From NCBI GenBank assembly GCA_947625675.1, contig CANQPH010000012.1:1-64000 (forward strand): a DNA stretch of 64,000 nucleotides, in the 5' to 3' direction. The notes under the pieces were generated by a model. The model was given only the letters and a program-made list of their open reading frames with translations. It had not been told where the DNA came from and searched no databases. Below, piece after piece: positions 25,666-34,046 of this stretch (positions are counted from its first letter, which is position 1; each line of letters begins with the position of its first letter). Position numbers and translations under genes: made by a program. The DNA is from an uncultured Acetatifactor sp. Its GTDB lineage: Bacteria > Bacillota > Clostridia > Lachnospirales > Lachnospiraceae.

Positions 25666-27090
25666 TTATGCCTTCAAAAACCGCTGATTAGGGCTTTTGG
25701 GTTTTTCTGGCATCGTCATCTTAAGTTTGCCGCTTTCCACAAGGGAGCCGACTATTTTCGACATGACATAATTCTTCGACTTGCCAACAAACGTCACTAT
25801 TTCATCCCTTGTTCGAGGAATGGAACAAAATTCCACAAGGGAATCAGAGACAAGCATTGTTTCTGCAAACAGGCCATTTTTCATAACCACTTTAAATTCT
25901 CCGTGAACAACGGAAAATAGCGGCGCCGGAAGTCCGGCCCTCGCAAACTCACTTCGCATGGTGGGGATGCCGGAATATCTGTTCTCGGTTACATTCAGAA
26001 GCTCAAGCATGTTGGCCAGAACGGCGTTTCTTGTTTCAGGATGTACCTTGCCCAGCGCATCAATGGAAATTCTCCCATATAGCCCGCCGCTGTTGATGAT
26101 TTCCATACGGTCACGATACATCTCAATACGAATCGGTACATTTTCCGTATGCACACTGTAATCACGATGCACCAGGGCGTTCAATATTGCCTCGCGTACC
26201 GCTTTAATAGGATACTCCGGTTTGTCTGCCCGGCGTCCGTTATCATCTATGATTGTTTTGGTGCGGCTGTTTTTACGGACAAATTCAACCGCCTCTTCAA
26301 GCATATCCGGGATTGCGCCGGTAATTCGCTTGTTATCTATAAAACGTTCGCCATCATTGCCTACCGTCCCCTGCTCCGTCCCGGGCAGGGACACGGCAGT
26401 TATGCAAAGCTGTGGAAAATATGCCTGGGGATATTTTGAAAAAGTCATCAATCCCGCAAGCGTAGGGACTCCGTCCCTGGTAATTCCCATGAGCTCTAAA
26501 ATTTCTTTCTCGGAAACATGATCGGCAAGATTCCTTCGCTCGTTTTTAACCGCCGTCAGATAATCCCCCATCCGCTTTTCGTCAATCATGTTAAGCCGAC
26601 CGCCCTCTACGGTACGGATATCGTCCCTGATTCTCTTGCGAAACGCTTCGTAGCTGTAAATCTCATATTCGCTCATCGGCTCATCGGATTCGCCGACGCG
26701 TACATAAGAGCCCTTTATGCGGCCTACGCCTTTATAGAAAACAGGGCGTTCGGAAATATCGACGCCGGGGATTTCAGCGGATACAACCGTGTGCCCGTCA
26801 ATATCACAGACGGTAAATAGAGCACGGACGGAAGGCTCCATCTGCTTGCACTGCTCTGTCACTTTCTTTTGAAGATCCTGAGCGTCATACACGCCTTTGA
26901 CCGCATAATCGTCCGCTTCATCAATGCCGAAAATAATAATTCCGCCTTCATCCTGATTGGAAAACGAAGAAAGCGTATCAAATAATCTTGTCGGGCATCC
27001 CTGTGCTGCGGATTTTAATTCTATGGTTTGCGTTTCCGTTTTCAAAGATTTCACATCTAAAACAATATTTTTGAGTTCTTCCGCCTGCAT
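25666..27090 (-). CDS. AlbA_2 (Schlafen-like) and HATPase domain putative regulator
   Basis: The 474-residue protein has an N-terminal AlbA_2/Schlafen-like domain (ETQTIELKSAAQGCPTRLFD; SFSNQDEGGIIIFGIDE) and a C-terminal GHKL-like ATPase domain (AVREAILNALVHRDYSVH, near residue 300; MEIINSGGLYG). A winged-helix tail follows (TRDEIVTFVGKSKNYVMSKI). Such proteins are annotated as ATP-binding or HTH regulators and often lie in accessory DNA. The ATG at 27090 has AGGAGG eight bases upstream. Its base composition looks more AT-rich than that of flanking genes, suggesting recent acquisition; this is a visual impression. It has its own promoter. Confidence 0.8.
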   Translation of the reverse strand: MQAEELKNIVLDVKSLKTETQTIELKSAAQGCPTRLFDTLSSFSNQDEGGIIIFGIDEADDYAVKGVYDAQDLQKKVTEQCKQMEPSVRALFTVCDIDGHTVVSAEIPGVDISERPVFYKGVGRIKGSYVRVGESDEPMSEYEIYSYEAFRKRIRDDIRTVEGGRLNMIDEKRMGDYLTAVKNERRNLADHVSEKEILELMGITRDGVPTLAGLMTFSKYPQAYFPQLCITAVSLPGTEQGTVGNDGERFIDNKRITGAIPDMLEEAVEFVRKNSRTKTIIDDNGRRADKPEYPIKAVREAILNALVHRDYSVHTENVPIRIEMYRDRMEIINSGGLYGRISIDALGKVHPETRNAVLANMLELLNVTENRYSGIPTMRSEFARAGLPAPLFSVVHGEFKVVMKNGLFAETMLVSDSLVEFCSIPRTRDEIVTFVGKSKNYVMSKIVGSLVESGKLKMTMPEKPKSPNQRFLKA

Positions 27091-27120
27091 GAACACTTCC
27101 TCCTTAAAGATGTCAACAGT

Positions 27121-27149
27121 ATTATATCAAATCACGACAAGGAGGTCAA
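27121..27149 (-). promoter_or_regulatory. Sigma-A promoter of the AlbA_2 gene
   Basis: On the minus strand TTGACC (27144-27149) and TATAAT (27121-27126) are separated by 17 bp, 30 bp upstream of the ATG at 27090. Confidence 0.75.
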
Positions 27150-27201
27150 GGATTAACGATTTTACTAATTCCAATGATACCTTTCAAGACCTATCCCTAA
27201 A

Positions 27202-27552
27202 TCAGGCAAAGGTTCGGAACATCCCTGCGCACCAGGTTCCGGCCCAAAATAGCAGGAATCCGCCGCAGACCGCCGCTGGCAAAAAAGTGAGCAGGGAGTT
27301 GCGGAGTCTGTGCTTCGTCTCCCGGATCCCGCAAACGCTATAAAACGCCAGGGATGCCAGCAGCATGGGCACGAACCCCAGGGCCAGCCAGCCGGAGGCC
27401 AGCTCCCAGGCTTGGGAAGGCAGCATGGCCTCTGGAAACAATATCGCTTCCGAGTGGGACAAGAACAAAATGCAAAGTATCAGCGTGATCGCCGCTCCGA
27501 TTCCGTAGACGGCGGCAGCGAGGATCTTCCCCGCCCTGTTTTTCTGAATCAT
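27202..27552 (-). CDS. Small membrane protein of unknown function
   Basis: I do not recognise this 116-residue protein. It has three hydrophobic segments: near residues 10-31 (ILAAAVYGIGAAITLILCIL), 52-75 (LASGWLALGFVPMLLASLAF) and 88-110 (LLTFLPAAVCGGFLLFWAGT). The ATG has GGAGGGAAGATC upstream. It starts 19 bp after the DUF4173 stop on the same strand, so it is probably the last gene of the DUF2975-XRE-DUF4173 operon. Confidence 0.65.
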   Translation of the reverse strand: MIQKNRAGKILAAAVYGIGAAITLILCILFLSHSEAILFPEAMLPSQAWELASGWLALGFVPMLLASLAFYSVCGIRETKHRLRNSLLTFLPAAVCGGFLLFWAGTWCAGMFRTFA

Positions 27553-27571
27553 GATCTTCCCTCCGATATTA

Positions 27572-29377
27572 TCATCCCGTTTTTTCCAGCAATGCCTTCA
27601 AATAATGAAAGGCGATCTGCCTGGATACGTTGAAATTCCGCACTCCCGCCGCTTCCCGCTTCACCATCATCCTATCCACGTATCGGGCCGCTTCCCGGCC
27701 CAGCAGGCGGGCATGGCTCGTCAAAGACACTTGTTCCGGCGGCATCGTTTGGCCCAGTTGCTCCGCTTGGCCGATCTGTTCCATTCGGCCGATCTGTTCC
27801 ATTCGGCCGGTCTGCTCCTCCTGGTCGGTCTGTTCCATTTGGCCGGTCTGCTCCGGCTGCTCTGCCCGCTTCTCCAGAAAAGGCAAAATCACCGGGGCCG
27901 CATCCGCACTCAAAGAATATAGGTAATCATAGTCCCCGTATTCCCCCGCATTCAGGAGGTTCACCCGGGCGATCCAATAATCCGGGTGGGCGAAGGATAG
28001 GAGAAGGTAGCAGCAGGTCACCGCCACGCAGCCATAACGAAACAGCGGAAAATCTTTGCGGAAAATACCGATCACCACCCCCGCAAACAGCAGGAACAGC
28101 AAAACCAGGGCCCACAGCACGAAAATCCGCAGGAACGTCAAGTAATAATACCGGATGTACATGACCATCCGCAGGGCGCTGGAAGCGATCATGATGAAAG
28201 TGCAGGCCGACATGACCGCCAGCACCCCTTTCAAGACCTTGCTTTCCCGAAAATAGGTCAGGGCCGCCAGCACCAGGATCAGGTTCAGCACGCTGACCGC
28301 CAGCAGTTGGAAAAAGCCCTCTCTGGCGTAACCGGCGTAAGTATATCCCTCGGGCAGCTGCATTTTGCCCAGGAACAGGCCCAGGATCTGGATGCCACTG
28401 AATATCAGGTATAGGACGGTGAGCACAGCCAGCACCGTGATGGCCAGCACCGGCTCCCCGGTGCCATGCTCCTTCACGTCCTCCGAAATCTCTTTTTTGC
28501 ATAAATAGGATAAAAGACAGTAAGCCGCCAAAAACATGAAGATCACCATCAGGCAGACGGAAACCAGGTTGGGCAGATTGATCCAGCCCAAAATTTGATT
28601 GCTTATTTCCCGAAAAAGCACGTCTGCGCTGACCAGAAGCAGGAATACCACCACGAACAGGGGCATGGACAGGCCCAGAGCCGCCGCCGCAAGAAGGAAT
28701 TTACCTCCCTTGCCTTTCCCCTTCTCCCTATAATATCCCGTCAAATCCTGAAAAGGGCGGGCCAGCTGCCCGATGCTGAGGAACAGTGTCCGAAAAATAC
28801 TGCCCAGATATTTTCCCAGTTTCCAACGGGAAGTGTCATATACCTGGTTCAGCAGAAGGCTGATCAACAAAAGAAGAATCCCCGCCTTGTTCATCCAGAC
28901 GATCCGCCCGTCGTCCGTGCAGAAGGTGGAAAGGGCCAGCAGCAGAATGCCGGTCACATAAAAGCCGCTGCCTTTTTTCCAGGAAATCCCGAGTTTTGAC
29001 AACGCTGAGCCAAAAAACAAGAGACTTCCTGCAATAAAAAAAGGGTAGGTGACTCCCGATGGGTTGCGGAACATGCAAAAGGCATAGAAGCAGGCGTACA
29101 AAAACGTCCACAGCCCCAGGGGCCCAGCCTGGGCCTTCAAATTCCTGGTATACTCCGTCTCTCCCACCGGGCTCGCAGTCAGCTTACCTGCCGCCGTATT
29201 TACGGCCGGCTTTTCTCCCGCCATACCTGCAGCGAACCTTTCTCCTGCCGCACCCGCTGCCAACTTCTCTTCCGCTCCTTCCGCAACCGGCTTGTTTTCC
29301 GCAACGACTGAGATCGGCCGCCCCTCCGGCCAAATCTCATTATTTTCAATACTCCCAATCGATTTGCTCTCGCTCAT
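27572..29377 (-). CDS. DUF4173 polytopic membrane protein
   Basis: This 601-residue protein has about a dozen membrane helices between residues 85 and 500 and fits DUF4173. The N-terminal 80 residues are Ala/Glu-rich with degenerate repeats (AEGAEEKLAAGAAGERFAAG). Near the C-terminus about seven 6-residue units (EQTGRM, EQIGQA types) are encoded by 18-bp tandem repeats at about 27745-27870. The function of the family is unknown. The ATG has GGGAG eleven bases upstream. It lies downstream of XRE and DUF2975 genes, but after a 400-bp repeat-filled gap. Confidence 0.75.
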   Translation of the reverse strand: MSESKSIGSIENNEIWPEGRPISVVAENKPVAEGAEEKLAAGAAGERFAAGMAGEKPAVNTAAGKLTASPVGETEYTRNLKAQAGPLGLWTFLYACFYAFCMFRNPSGVTYPFFIAGSLLFFGSALSKLGISWKKGSGFYVTGILLLALSTFCTDDGRIVWMNKAGILLLLISLLLNQVYDTSRWKLGKYLGSIFRTLFLSIGQLARPFQDLTGYYREKGKGKGGKFLLAAAALGLSMPLFVVVFLLLVSADVLFREISNQILGWINLPNLVSVCLMVIFMFLAAYCLLSYLCKKEISEDVKEHGTGEPVLAITVLAVLTVLYLIFSGIQILGLFLGKMQLPEGYTYAGYAREGFFQLLAVSVLNLILVLAALTYFRESKVLKGVLAVMSACTFIMIASSALRMVMYIRYYYLTFLRIFVLWALVLLFLLFAGVVIGIFRKDFPLFRYGCVAVTCCYLLLSFAHPDYWIARVNLLNAGEYGDYDYLYSLSADAAPVILPFLEKRAEQPEQTGQMEQTDQEEQTGRMEQIGRMEQIGQAEQLGQTMPPEQVSLTSHARLLGREAARYVDRMMVKREAAGVRNFNVSRQIAFHYLKALLEKTG

Positions 29378-29777
29378 TTATTGATATACTCCCTTCCGAT
29401 ATTTTTATGCAGCCCAAGGTACGCCGCCCCCGACGCAAGCCCGCTGCCCCATTGCAAGGTTGACCGTCCCGATCCAAGGTGCGCCGCCCCCCGACGTCCC
29501 CTGCGGCGCAACCCCTACCGCTCGCCGCACCGACGTCCCTTACAACGCAATCCCTACTGCTCACCGCCCCCGGCGCATCCTCCTGCGGTACGAACCTTGC
29601 TGCTCATCCCCCCCGGCGCATCCTCCTGCGGCGCAACCCCTACCGCTCGCCGCATCGGCACCCCTTACAACGCAATCCCTGCCGCTTGCCGCACCGGCGC
29701 AACCCTTGCGGTACGAACCTTGCCTCTCATCCCCCGGCGCAGGCTCACCGCAATGGTTCCCTGGATTCCCCGTCTCC
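29378..29777. repeat. Gene-free gap filled by degenerate 40-bp tandem repeats
   Basis: From about 29425 to 29755 runs an array of seven to eight copies of a unit near 40 bp. The copies share CGGCGCA/CGACGTC openings, a central GCGCAACCCCTACCGCTCGCC or GTACGAACCTTGCTGCTCATC, and alternate between these two subtypes. Because 40 is not a multiple of three, short open frames appear in several frames on both strands, but none has a ribosome binding site or similarity. It separates the XRE stop from the DUF4173 start. Confidence 0.75.
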
Positions 29778-30002
29778 TCATTCCTCATGTTTCCTGGGCG
29801 CATATTCCAGCAAATCCCCCGGCTGGCAGTCCAGCGCCGCACAGAGCTTCGCCAAAGTGGAAATTTTCAGCGCCTTGGCCTTGCCGTTTTTGAGCACGGA
29901 GATGTTGGCAATGGTGATGCCCACCCGGTTCGCCAGCTCCGTCACGCTCATCTTTCGTTTGGCCAGCATCACGTCAATATTAAAGATGATATCCTCTTCC
30001 AT
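29778..30002 (-). CDS. XRE-type helix-turn-helix regulator (Cro/CI, YozG-like)
   Basis: The 74-residue protein is a single HTH domain: helix-turn-helix at MSVTELANRVGITIANISVL (residues 18-37), followed by ISTLAKLCAALDCQPGDLLEY. This short YozG-like type is frequently paired with DUF2975 membrane proteins. The ATG follows AAGGAGGG. It starts 31 bp after the DUF2975 stop, so the pair is probably cotranscribed and may autoregulate the promoter at 30667-30695. Confidence 0.9.
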   Translation of the reverse strand: MEEDIIFNIDVMLAKRKMSVTELANRVGITIANISVLKNGKAKALKISTLAKLCAALDCQPGDLLEYAPRKHEE

Positions 30003-30033
30003 ACAAACCCTCCTTGTCGCAATCCCGTCAATC

Positions 30034-30513
30034 CTATATGGTCAGATCACTCTGCTCCTGAAGCCTGGCCGCCTTCTGCACCAGGTGGGACAGGGCCGCC
30101 GCAGCCACCGAGACCGCAATCCCTGCGAACACCACGATCAGCGAGATCAGGGTCACTCCCGGATGGCTCATGTTCAGGACCAGATACAACACGTTCATCA
30201 CGAAGAAAAAGCCTGCATCTCCCACCGCCAGATATGCGATCCATTTTAAGAGTCTCGCATTGTCCATGCTGAAAGATCGATCCTCCCCGATATTGGATGC
30301 GATCCTCCACCCCAGAACCAGAGCGATATAACAGGGAATCGCCGTCACCCACAGAAAGATCAGCCAGGGATAATAACAGCCCGCATATTCCGGATTATCC
30401 TGTACTAACATTTGCCCAAAAGAAGGGATCACCCACGCATACCCCACGATTCCGCACAGACCGACTCCGATCAGGACAAATTTAAGCCACTTTGCCAATG
30501 TCGATTGCTTCAT
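30034..30513 (-). CDS. DUF2975 membrane protein
   Basis: The 159-residue protein has four membrane segments and the DUF2975 hallmark segments ALVLGWRIASNIGEDRSFSM and NARLLKWIAYLAVGDAGFF. Its function is unknown. The gene pairs with the small XRE regulator next to it, an arrangement seen widely in Firmicutes, in which the membrane protein may modulate the regulator. A 209-bp leader separates its start from the next upstream gene and holds a promoter and two copies of a 38-bp repeat. Confidence 0.88.
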   Translation of the reverse strand: MKQSTLAKWLKFVLIGVGLCGIVGYAWVIPSFGQMLVQDNPEYAGCYYPWLIFLWVTAIPCYIALVLGWRIASNIGEDRSFSMDNARLLKWIAYLAVGDAGFFFVMNVLYLVLNMSHPGVTLISLIVVFAGIAVSVAAAALSHLVQKAARLQEQSDLTI

Positions 30514-30544
30514 AAAACCACCTCCGCTTTTTTTCTTGCTGTTT

Positions 30545-30613
30545 GTCGCCTTCCAAGGGCTGCCGGACGCTAAAATGCCGCTCGACGCCTCCTAAAGACT
30601 GTCGGACACAAAA
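30545..30613. repeat. Two degenerate 38-bp repeats in the DUF2975 leader
   Basis: Copies start at 30545 (GTCGCCTTCCAAGGGCTGCC) and 30583 (GACGCCTCCTAAAGACTGTC), each ending in a CGGACRC and A-rich stretch. They lie 32-100 bp upstream of the DUF2975 start, within the presumed 5' leader. Confidence 0.6.
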
Positions 30614-30666
30614 ACAGGCACCTTGCTGTGCAGGCACCTGCTCTGTTGGTTGCCCTGCTAAAAAGC

Positions 30667-30722
30667 ACTATAGCACGGGCATTATCGTTTGTCAAGTATA
30701 ATTTATCGATTTACGATAAATT
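30667..30722 (-). promoter_or_regulatory. Promoter and dyad upstream of DUF2975-XRE
   Basis: On the minus strand TTGACA (30690-30695) and TATAGT (30667-30672) are 17 bp apart. Just upstream of the -35 lies an inverted repeat AATTTATCG / CGATAAATT (30700-30708 and 30714-30722), a possible operator for the XRE protein encoded downstream. It abuts the DUF2812 stop codon. Confidence 0.7.
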
Positions 30723-31880
30723 TTAATCGTATTTGTTCCACCGGGCCGACAGCGCCTTCAGAACCGCCTCCAACCGCTCCGTGCTGTATGCGCCATCCAA
30801 ATAGTTGATGTACGCCATCATGCGGCCTTTCACCGCCACGGCCTCCATGCCGCCCTCCACCAGCCAGGCGGCGTCCAGGCCCTCGATCTCCACGGGCGTG
30901 TATTCCTCCAGATCCTTCACGAAGGTCTGGTTCGCCGTCAAGCTGCGGACCCAGTCCATGGGATCCAGCCAGGGGCTTAGCCGATACACATCCTGATAGA
31001 GCATGATTTCCCCGCGATCCGGATAGTCCAGATATTCCCGGACGTTCCAATATCCCGCGAAGACGGAGCGGGTATGTTCCCTTTCGCTGTCATTGCCCAT
31101 AAAAGCACTTCGATCCTCTTCCCAGCCCACGTCCTTCAGGACGATGTAGGGGCCGTCGGGCTCCAGGGGCAGATCCCCCCGCTGCATGAACACCAGCTGC
31201 AGTGCCACCAGCACCAGGCAAAGATCCGCCGCCCAGCCAAGCCCGTTGCCCAGGACCAGCCGAAGGACGCCCCGGCCCTTGGGCGCATGATCCAGGGGAA
31301 TGCCCTTTTTCAGCCGATTGTAGGTGCGGCCGATCTGCCAGGCGTCCAGGACGGATATGAAAAGCTCGGAAAAGAGAAGGAGGCAGTAAAATGCCGGCAG
31401 ACCCGGCGCAGTCAGCCACAACTGCCGCATCCTGGCCAGGAAGCTTTCCGTCCCGCCATATACGGTGACCACCACCGGAACCAAGAGGGCCAGGAGAAGG
31501 ATGCTGACCACAAGGCTCACCGCAAGACGCCGTCTGAGACCTTTCAGGGTCTCCGCCTGCTGCCTGGGATCCTGATAAAATTCCGGGGCGTCAGTGCCTT
31601 CCGGCGCTCGAAAGAAATGGAGCACTCCCCGACCGGCCACATGCTCCCAACCGCAGTCTTCATAGACCGCCAGCCGCCCTTCCGACAGATCCCCTCCGGC
31701 CTCCTCCAGAGCGACCACCTCCGCCCGGTACCGGGCCCGGCTGGGCTCCGTCCGCTGAAATTTGCTCCAGCGGGCACCCCGTTTCACCAGCCGCCACCCC
31801 TTGGCTTCCATATCGCCGTAGAATTTCTCGTTTTCCCCCAGGGCATAGCTCCCGGGATGAAGCTTCCATTTAGATTTCAT
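30723..31880 (-). CDS. DUF2812 membrane protein
   Basis: The 385-residue protein starts with a soluble DUF2812 domain (about residues 1-125; GENEKFYGDMEAKGWRLVKR, YEDCGWEHVAG) followed by three to four membrane helices and a C-terminal soluble domain. DUF2812 genes typically follow PadR regulators, as here, where the start overlaps the PadR stop by 11 bp. The ATG at 31880 has GGAGG seven bases upstream. The function is unknown; control by the PadR protein and induction by membrane stress is a common inference for the pair. Confidence 0.82.
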   Translation of the reverse strand: MKSKWKLHPGSYALGENEKFYGDMEAKGWRLVKRGARWSKFQRTEPSRARYRAEVVALEEAGGDLSEGRLAVYEDCGWEHVAGRGVLHFFRAPEGTDAPEFYQDPRQQAETLKGLRRRLAVSLVVSILLLALLVPVVVTVYGGTESFLARMRQLWLTAPGLPAFYCLLLFSELFISVLDAWQIGRTYNRLKKGIPLDHAPKGRGVLRLVLGNGLGWAADLCLVLVALQLVFMQRGDLPLEPDGPYIVLKDVGWEEDRSAFMGNDSEREHTRSVFAGYWNVREYLDYPDRGEIMLYQDVYRLSPWLDPMDWVRSLTANQTFVKDLEEYTPVEIEGLDAAWLVEGGMEAVAVKGRMMAYINYLDGAYSTERLEAVLKALSARWNKYD

Positions 31881-32202
31881 CCTCTTCCCTCCTCCGGCAT
31901 TCTTCTTCCAACATTTCTCCATCCGCCACCAGCCGTTTCAGCCGGTCATATTCCGCCAGCAAGGCCTTCCGGCCCTCATCAGTGATGGCGTAGTTCTTCC
32001 GGCGGCCTTCCTCTCCCGTAAAGACGATCCAGCCGTCCCCCAGCATCCGATTGAGCACGCCGTACAGCGTCCCCGGCCCCATCACCAGCCGTCCCCCGGA
32101 CAACTCCTTGATACGCTGCATCATGCCGTACCCGTGCCCCGGGTGCAAAAGGGCCAGCAATATGTAATACATGGCCTCCGTCATCGGCCCCTGTTCTGAC
32201 AT
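31870..32202 (-). CDS. PadR family transcriptional regulator
   Basis: The 110-residue protein is a PadR winged-helix repressor: MTEAMYYILLALLHPGHGYG, then MGPGTLYGVLNRMLGDGWI (recognition region) and NYAITDEGRKAL. The ATG at 32202 has AGGAG nine bases upstream and matches family starts. The frame stays open for 84 more codons upstream through a repeat array, but these show no similarity. It probably represses its own promoter (32490-32518), which is overlapped by a perfect 38-bp palindrome. The DUF2812 gene is translationally coupled downstream. Confidence 0.9.
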   Translation of the reverse strand: MSEQGPMTEAMYYILLALLHPGHGYGMMQRIKELSGGRLVMGPGTLYGVLNRMLGDGWIVFTGEEGRRKNYAITDEGRKALLAEYDRLKRLVADGEMLEEECRRREEDEI

Positions 32203-32430
32203 CCGACACCGCTCCTTTTTCCGTAGAAACACTTTTTCACAGGGAAACTTGCTTTTCCACGGGAAAGCACTCTTTTCTCGCAGAGAAGCACTTTTTCCGC
32301 AGAAAACTTTTCCAAAGGGAAACTCTCTTTCCACAGAGAAGCATTCTTTTCTGTGGAGAAACACATTTTCCACAGGAAACTCCCTTTCCCGCAAAGATAC
32401 ATATTCTTCCCAGGTTTTACGCCGAAAAAT
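32203..32430. repeat. Array of about ten degenerate 18-21 bp repeats in the padR leader
   Basis: On the minus strand the unit is TTTCCCTGTGGAAAAGAGTG-like and each copy is itself a small hairpin (TTTCC/GGAAA). About ten copies lie between the promoter and the padR ATG, forming nearly the whole leader. Units differ at several positions and in length, so this is an old, diverged array. Confidence 0.75.
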
Positions 32431-32456
32431 CCGCTTCCTGATTTTTCCCTGCATAA

Positions 32457-32518
32457 AATATTATGCCATGCGATATATCGCATGGCATAATATTAACATA
32501 ACTATATAATTTTGTCAA
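32457..32518 (-). promoter_or_regulatory. padR promoter with perfect 38-bp palindrome
   Basis: A perfect palindrome occupies 32457-32494, with half site AATATTATGCCATGCGATA. On the minus strand TTGACA (32513-32518) is followed after 17 bp by TAATAT (32490-32495), which overlaps the palindrome edge. A protein bound there would block transcription. The downstream PadR protein is the obvious candidate, by analogy with autoregulated PadR family members. Confidence 0.75.
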
Positions 32519-32529
32519 TCCAGAATCTT

Positions 32530-32735
32530 TCCAACCTGCAACATCTTCGCAAACCGCAATCTCTATAATCCGCAACTCTTTCTGCGGGCCGCAATTTCCC
32601 AGGATCCGAAATGTCCCCCGCATCCATGACCTCTACAATCCACAATTCTCTGCGGGCCGCAATTCCCTATGATCCGCAATGTCTCCGCAACCTGCGACCT
32701 CTACAAACCGCAATTTTCTCTACAATCCGCAGGCC
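32530..32735. repeat. Degenerate CCGCAATYCT-type repeats between the MATE gene and the padR promoter
   Basis: The word CCGCAAT with variants recurs about eight times, spaced roughly 16-35 bp. A longer compound unit, TCTGCGGGCCGCAATT followed by GATCCG and ACCTCTACAA, occurs twice about 75 bp apart (near 32580 and 32652). The array reaches the last codons of the MATE gene. Confidence 0.65.
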
Positions 32736-34045
32736 TTTCTCCAGCTTCCCCGGACGTATCTGCCTGCGAACAGGGCCACCCGGAAAATCCAGTCCATGAC
32801 CATGGCGATCCAGACCCCGATGGCTCCCATTCCCATCCGAACGCCCAGGATATAGCTGAAACCGATCCGGAAGGCGCACATGGAAAAGATAGCGACCACC
32901 ATGGTAAACCGCACGTCATTGCAGGCCCGGAGCATGTTGGGCAGCACGAAGGCGGCGGGCCAGAGCAGCATGGCCATGCCGTTGTGGATCATGACCAGGC
33001 GATAGGCCAGATCCGTGGTCTCCTGGCCCAGGCCGTAAAAGGCCAGGATCTGGTGCAGGAAAGTCAGCATCAGGGAATTGGCCAGGATCGTGCACAGATA
33101 AGTGATGGCCAGCAGCTTCCTGGTATAATACCGCACCTGTTTCAAATCCCCGGCCCCCACGCATCTGCCGATAACGGAGATCATGGCCAGGTTCATGGCC
33201 TGTCCAATGATGCAGCCCATGCTGTCCAGACTGTTGGCCACGCCGTTGGCGGCGATCTGCACCGTGCCGAAGCCCGCAATGATGCTCACCACCAGCACTC
33301 GTCCCAGCTGGAAGATGCCGTTCTCCACCCCGCTGGGAATGCCGATGAAGAGAATTTTTTTCACGATTCCCGGATCGAAGCGGAATTTTCCCCGGGTGAG
33401 ATGAATCACGTTAGCCGGATTTTTCAGCAGGAAATATAGCACGACTCCGGCCACCGCCCTGGAAACCAGGGTGGGAACCGCCACCCCGGCCACTCCCATC
33501 CGCAGCACGAACAGACAGAAGGCGTTGCCGCCCACGTTGATCACGTTCATCAGAAGGGACACTTTCAGAGTGATCTGGGAATTGCCCATGGACCGGAACA
33601 GGGCGGCGCAGGAATTGTACACCGCCAGGAACGGGAAAGACAGGGCGGAGATCAGCAGATAGATGATGGCGTTGTCCATCACGTCCTTTTCGATACTCCC
33701 GAAAAACAACTGCAGGACGGGCCTGCGCAGAAGCATCATGAATGCGGTGATCCCCAGGGTGATCAGCCCCGCCGTATAGATCAGCTACCTGGCGGACCTG
33801 CAGGCCTCTCCCTCCCTGCCCGCCCCCAGGAACTGGGACGTGACCACCGAGCCGCCGGTGGCCAGGGCCGCCAGCACGCTGATGATGAGATTGTTCAGCA
33901 TGTCCACCAAGGAAACGCCGGACACCGCCGCCTCTCCCACGGAAGAAATCATCATGGTGTCCGCCATGCCCACGGTAATGGCCAGGGCCTGCTCCAACAC
34001 CAGGGGAATGATCAGTTTTTTCAGATCTTTATTGGTAAAAAGCAT
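32720..34045 (-). pseudogene. MATE family efflux transporter interrupted by an in-frame amber codon
   Basis: The frame would encode a 441-residue multidrug/toxin extrusion transporter. The N-terminal part (LFTNKDLKKLIIPLVLEQAL; GMADTMMISSVGEAAVSGVS; TGGSVVTSQFLGAG) ends at a TAG (33785-33787). The same frame continues without shift as LIYTAGLITLGITAFMMLLR and runs to the normal C-terminus. One C-to-T change in a CAG Gln codon (SARQLIYTAG is the expected reading) explains the stop. The remainder looks intact, so the lesion is probably recent. The ATG at 34045 follows GGAGGCGTGAC and touches the tatD stop. Truncated ancestry is preferred over readthrough; sequencing error is possible. Confidence 0.85.
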
Positions 34046-34046
34046 G

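Noticed and set aside
29346..29842. Two minus-strand short open frames over the 40-bp repeat array
   Set aside because: They arise from the repeats (Arg/Gly/Ala-rich in every frame), lack ribosome binding sites and one overlaps the XRE gene.
32203..32454. 84-codon N-terminal extension of PadR
   Set aside because: The family-type start at 32202 has its own ribosome binding site and the extension consists of repeat units.
33785..33787. TAG read as pyrrolysine in the MATE gene
   Set aside because: Pyrrolysine use is restricted and unknown for MATE transporters; a simple CAG to TAG change explains it.
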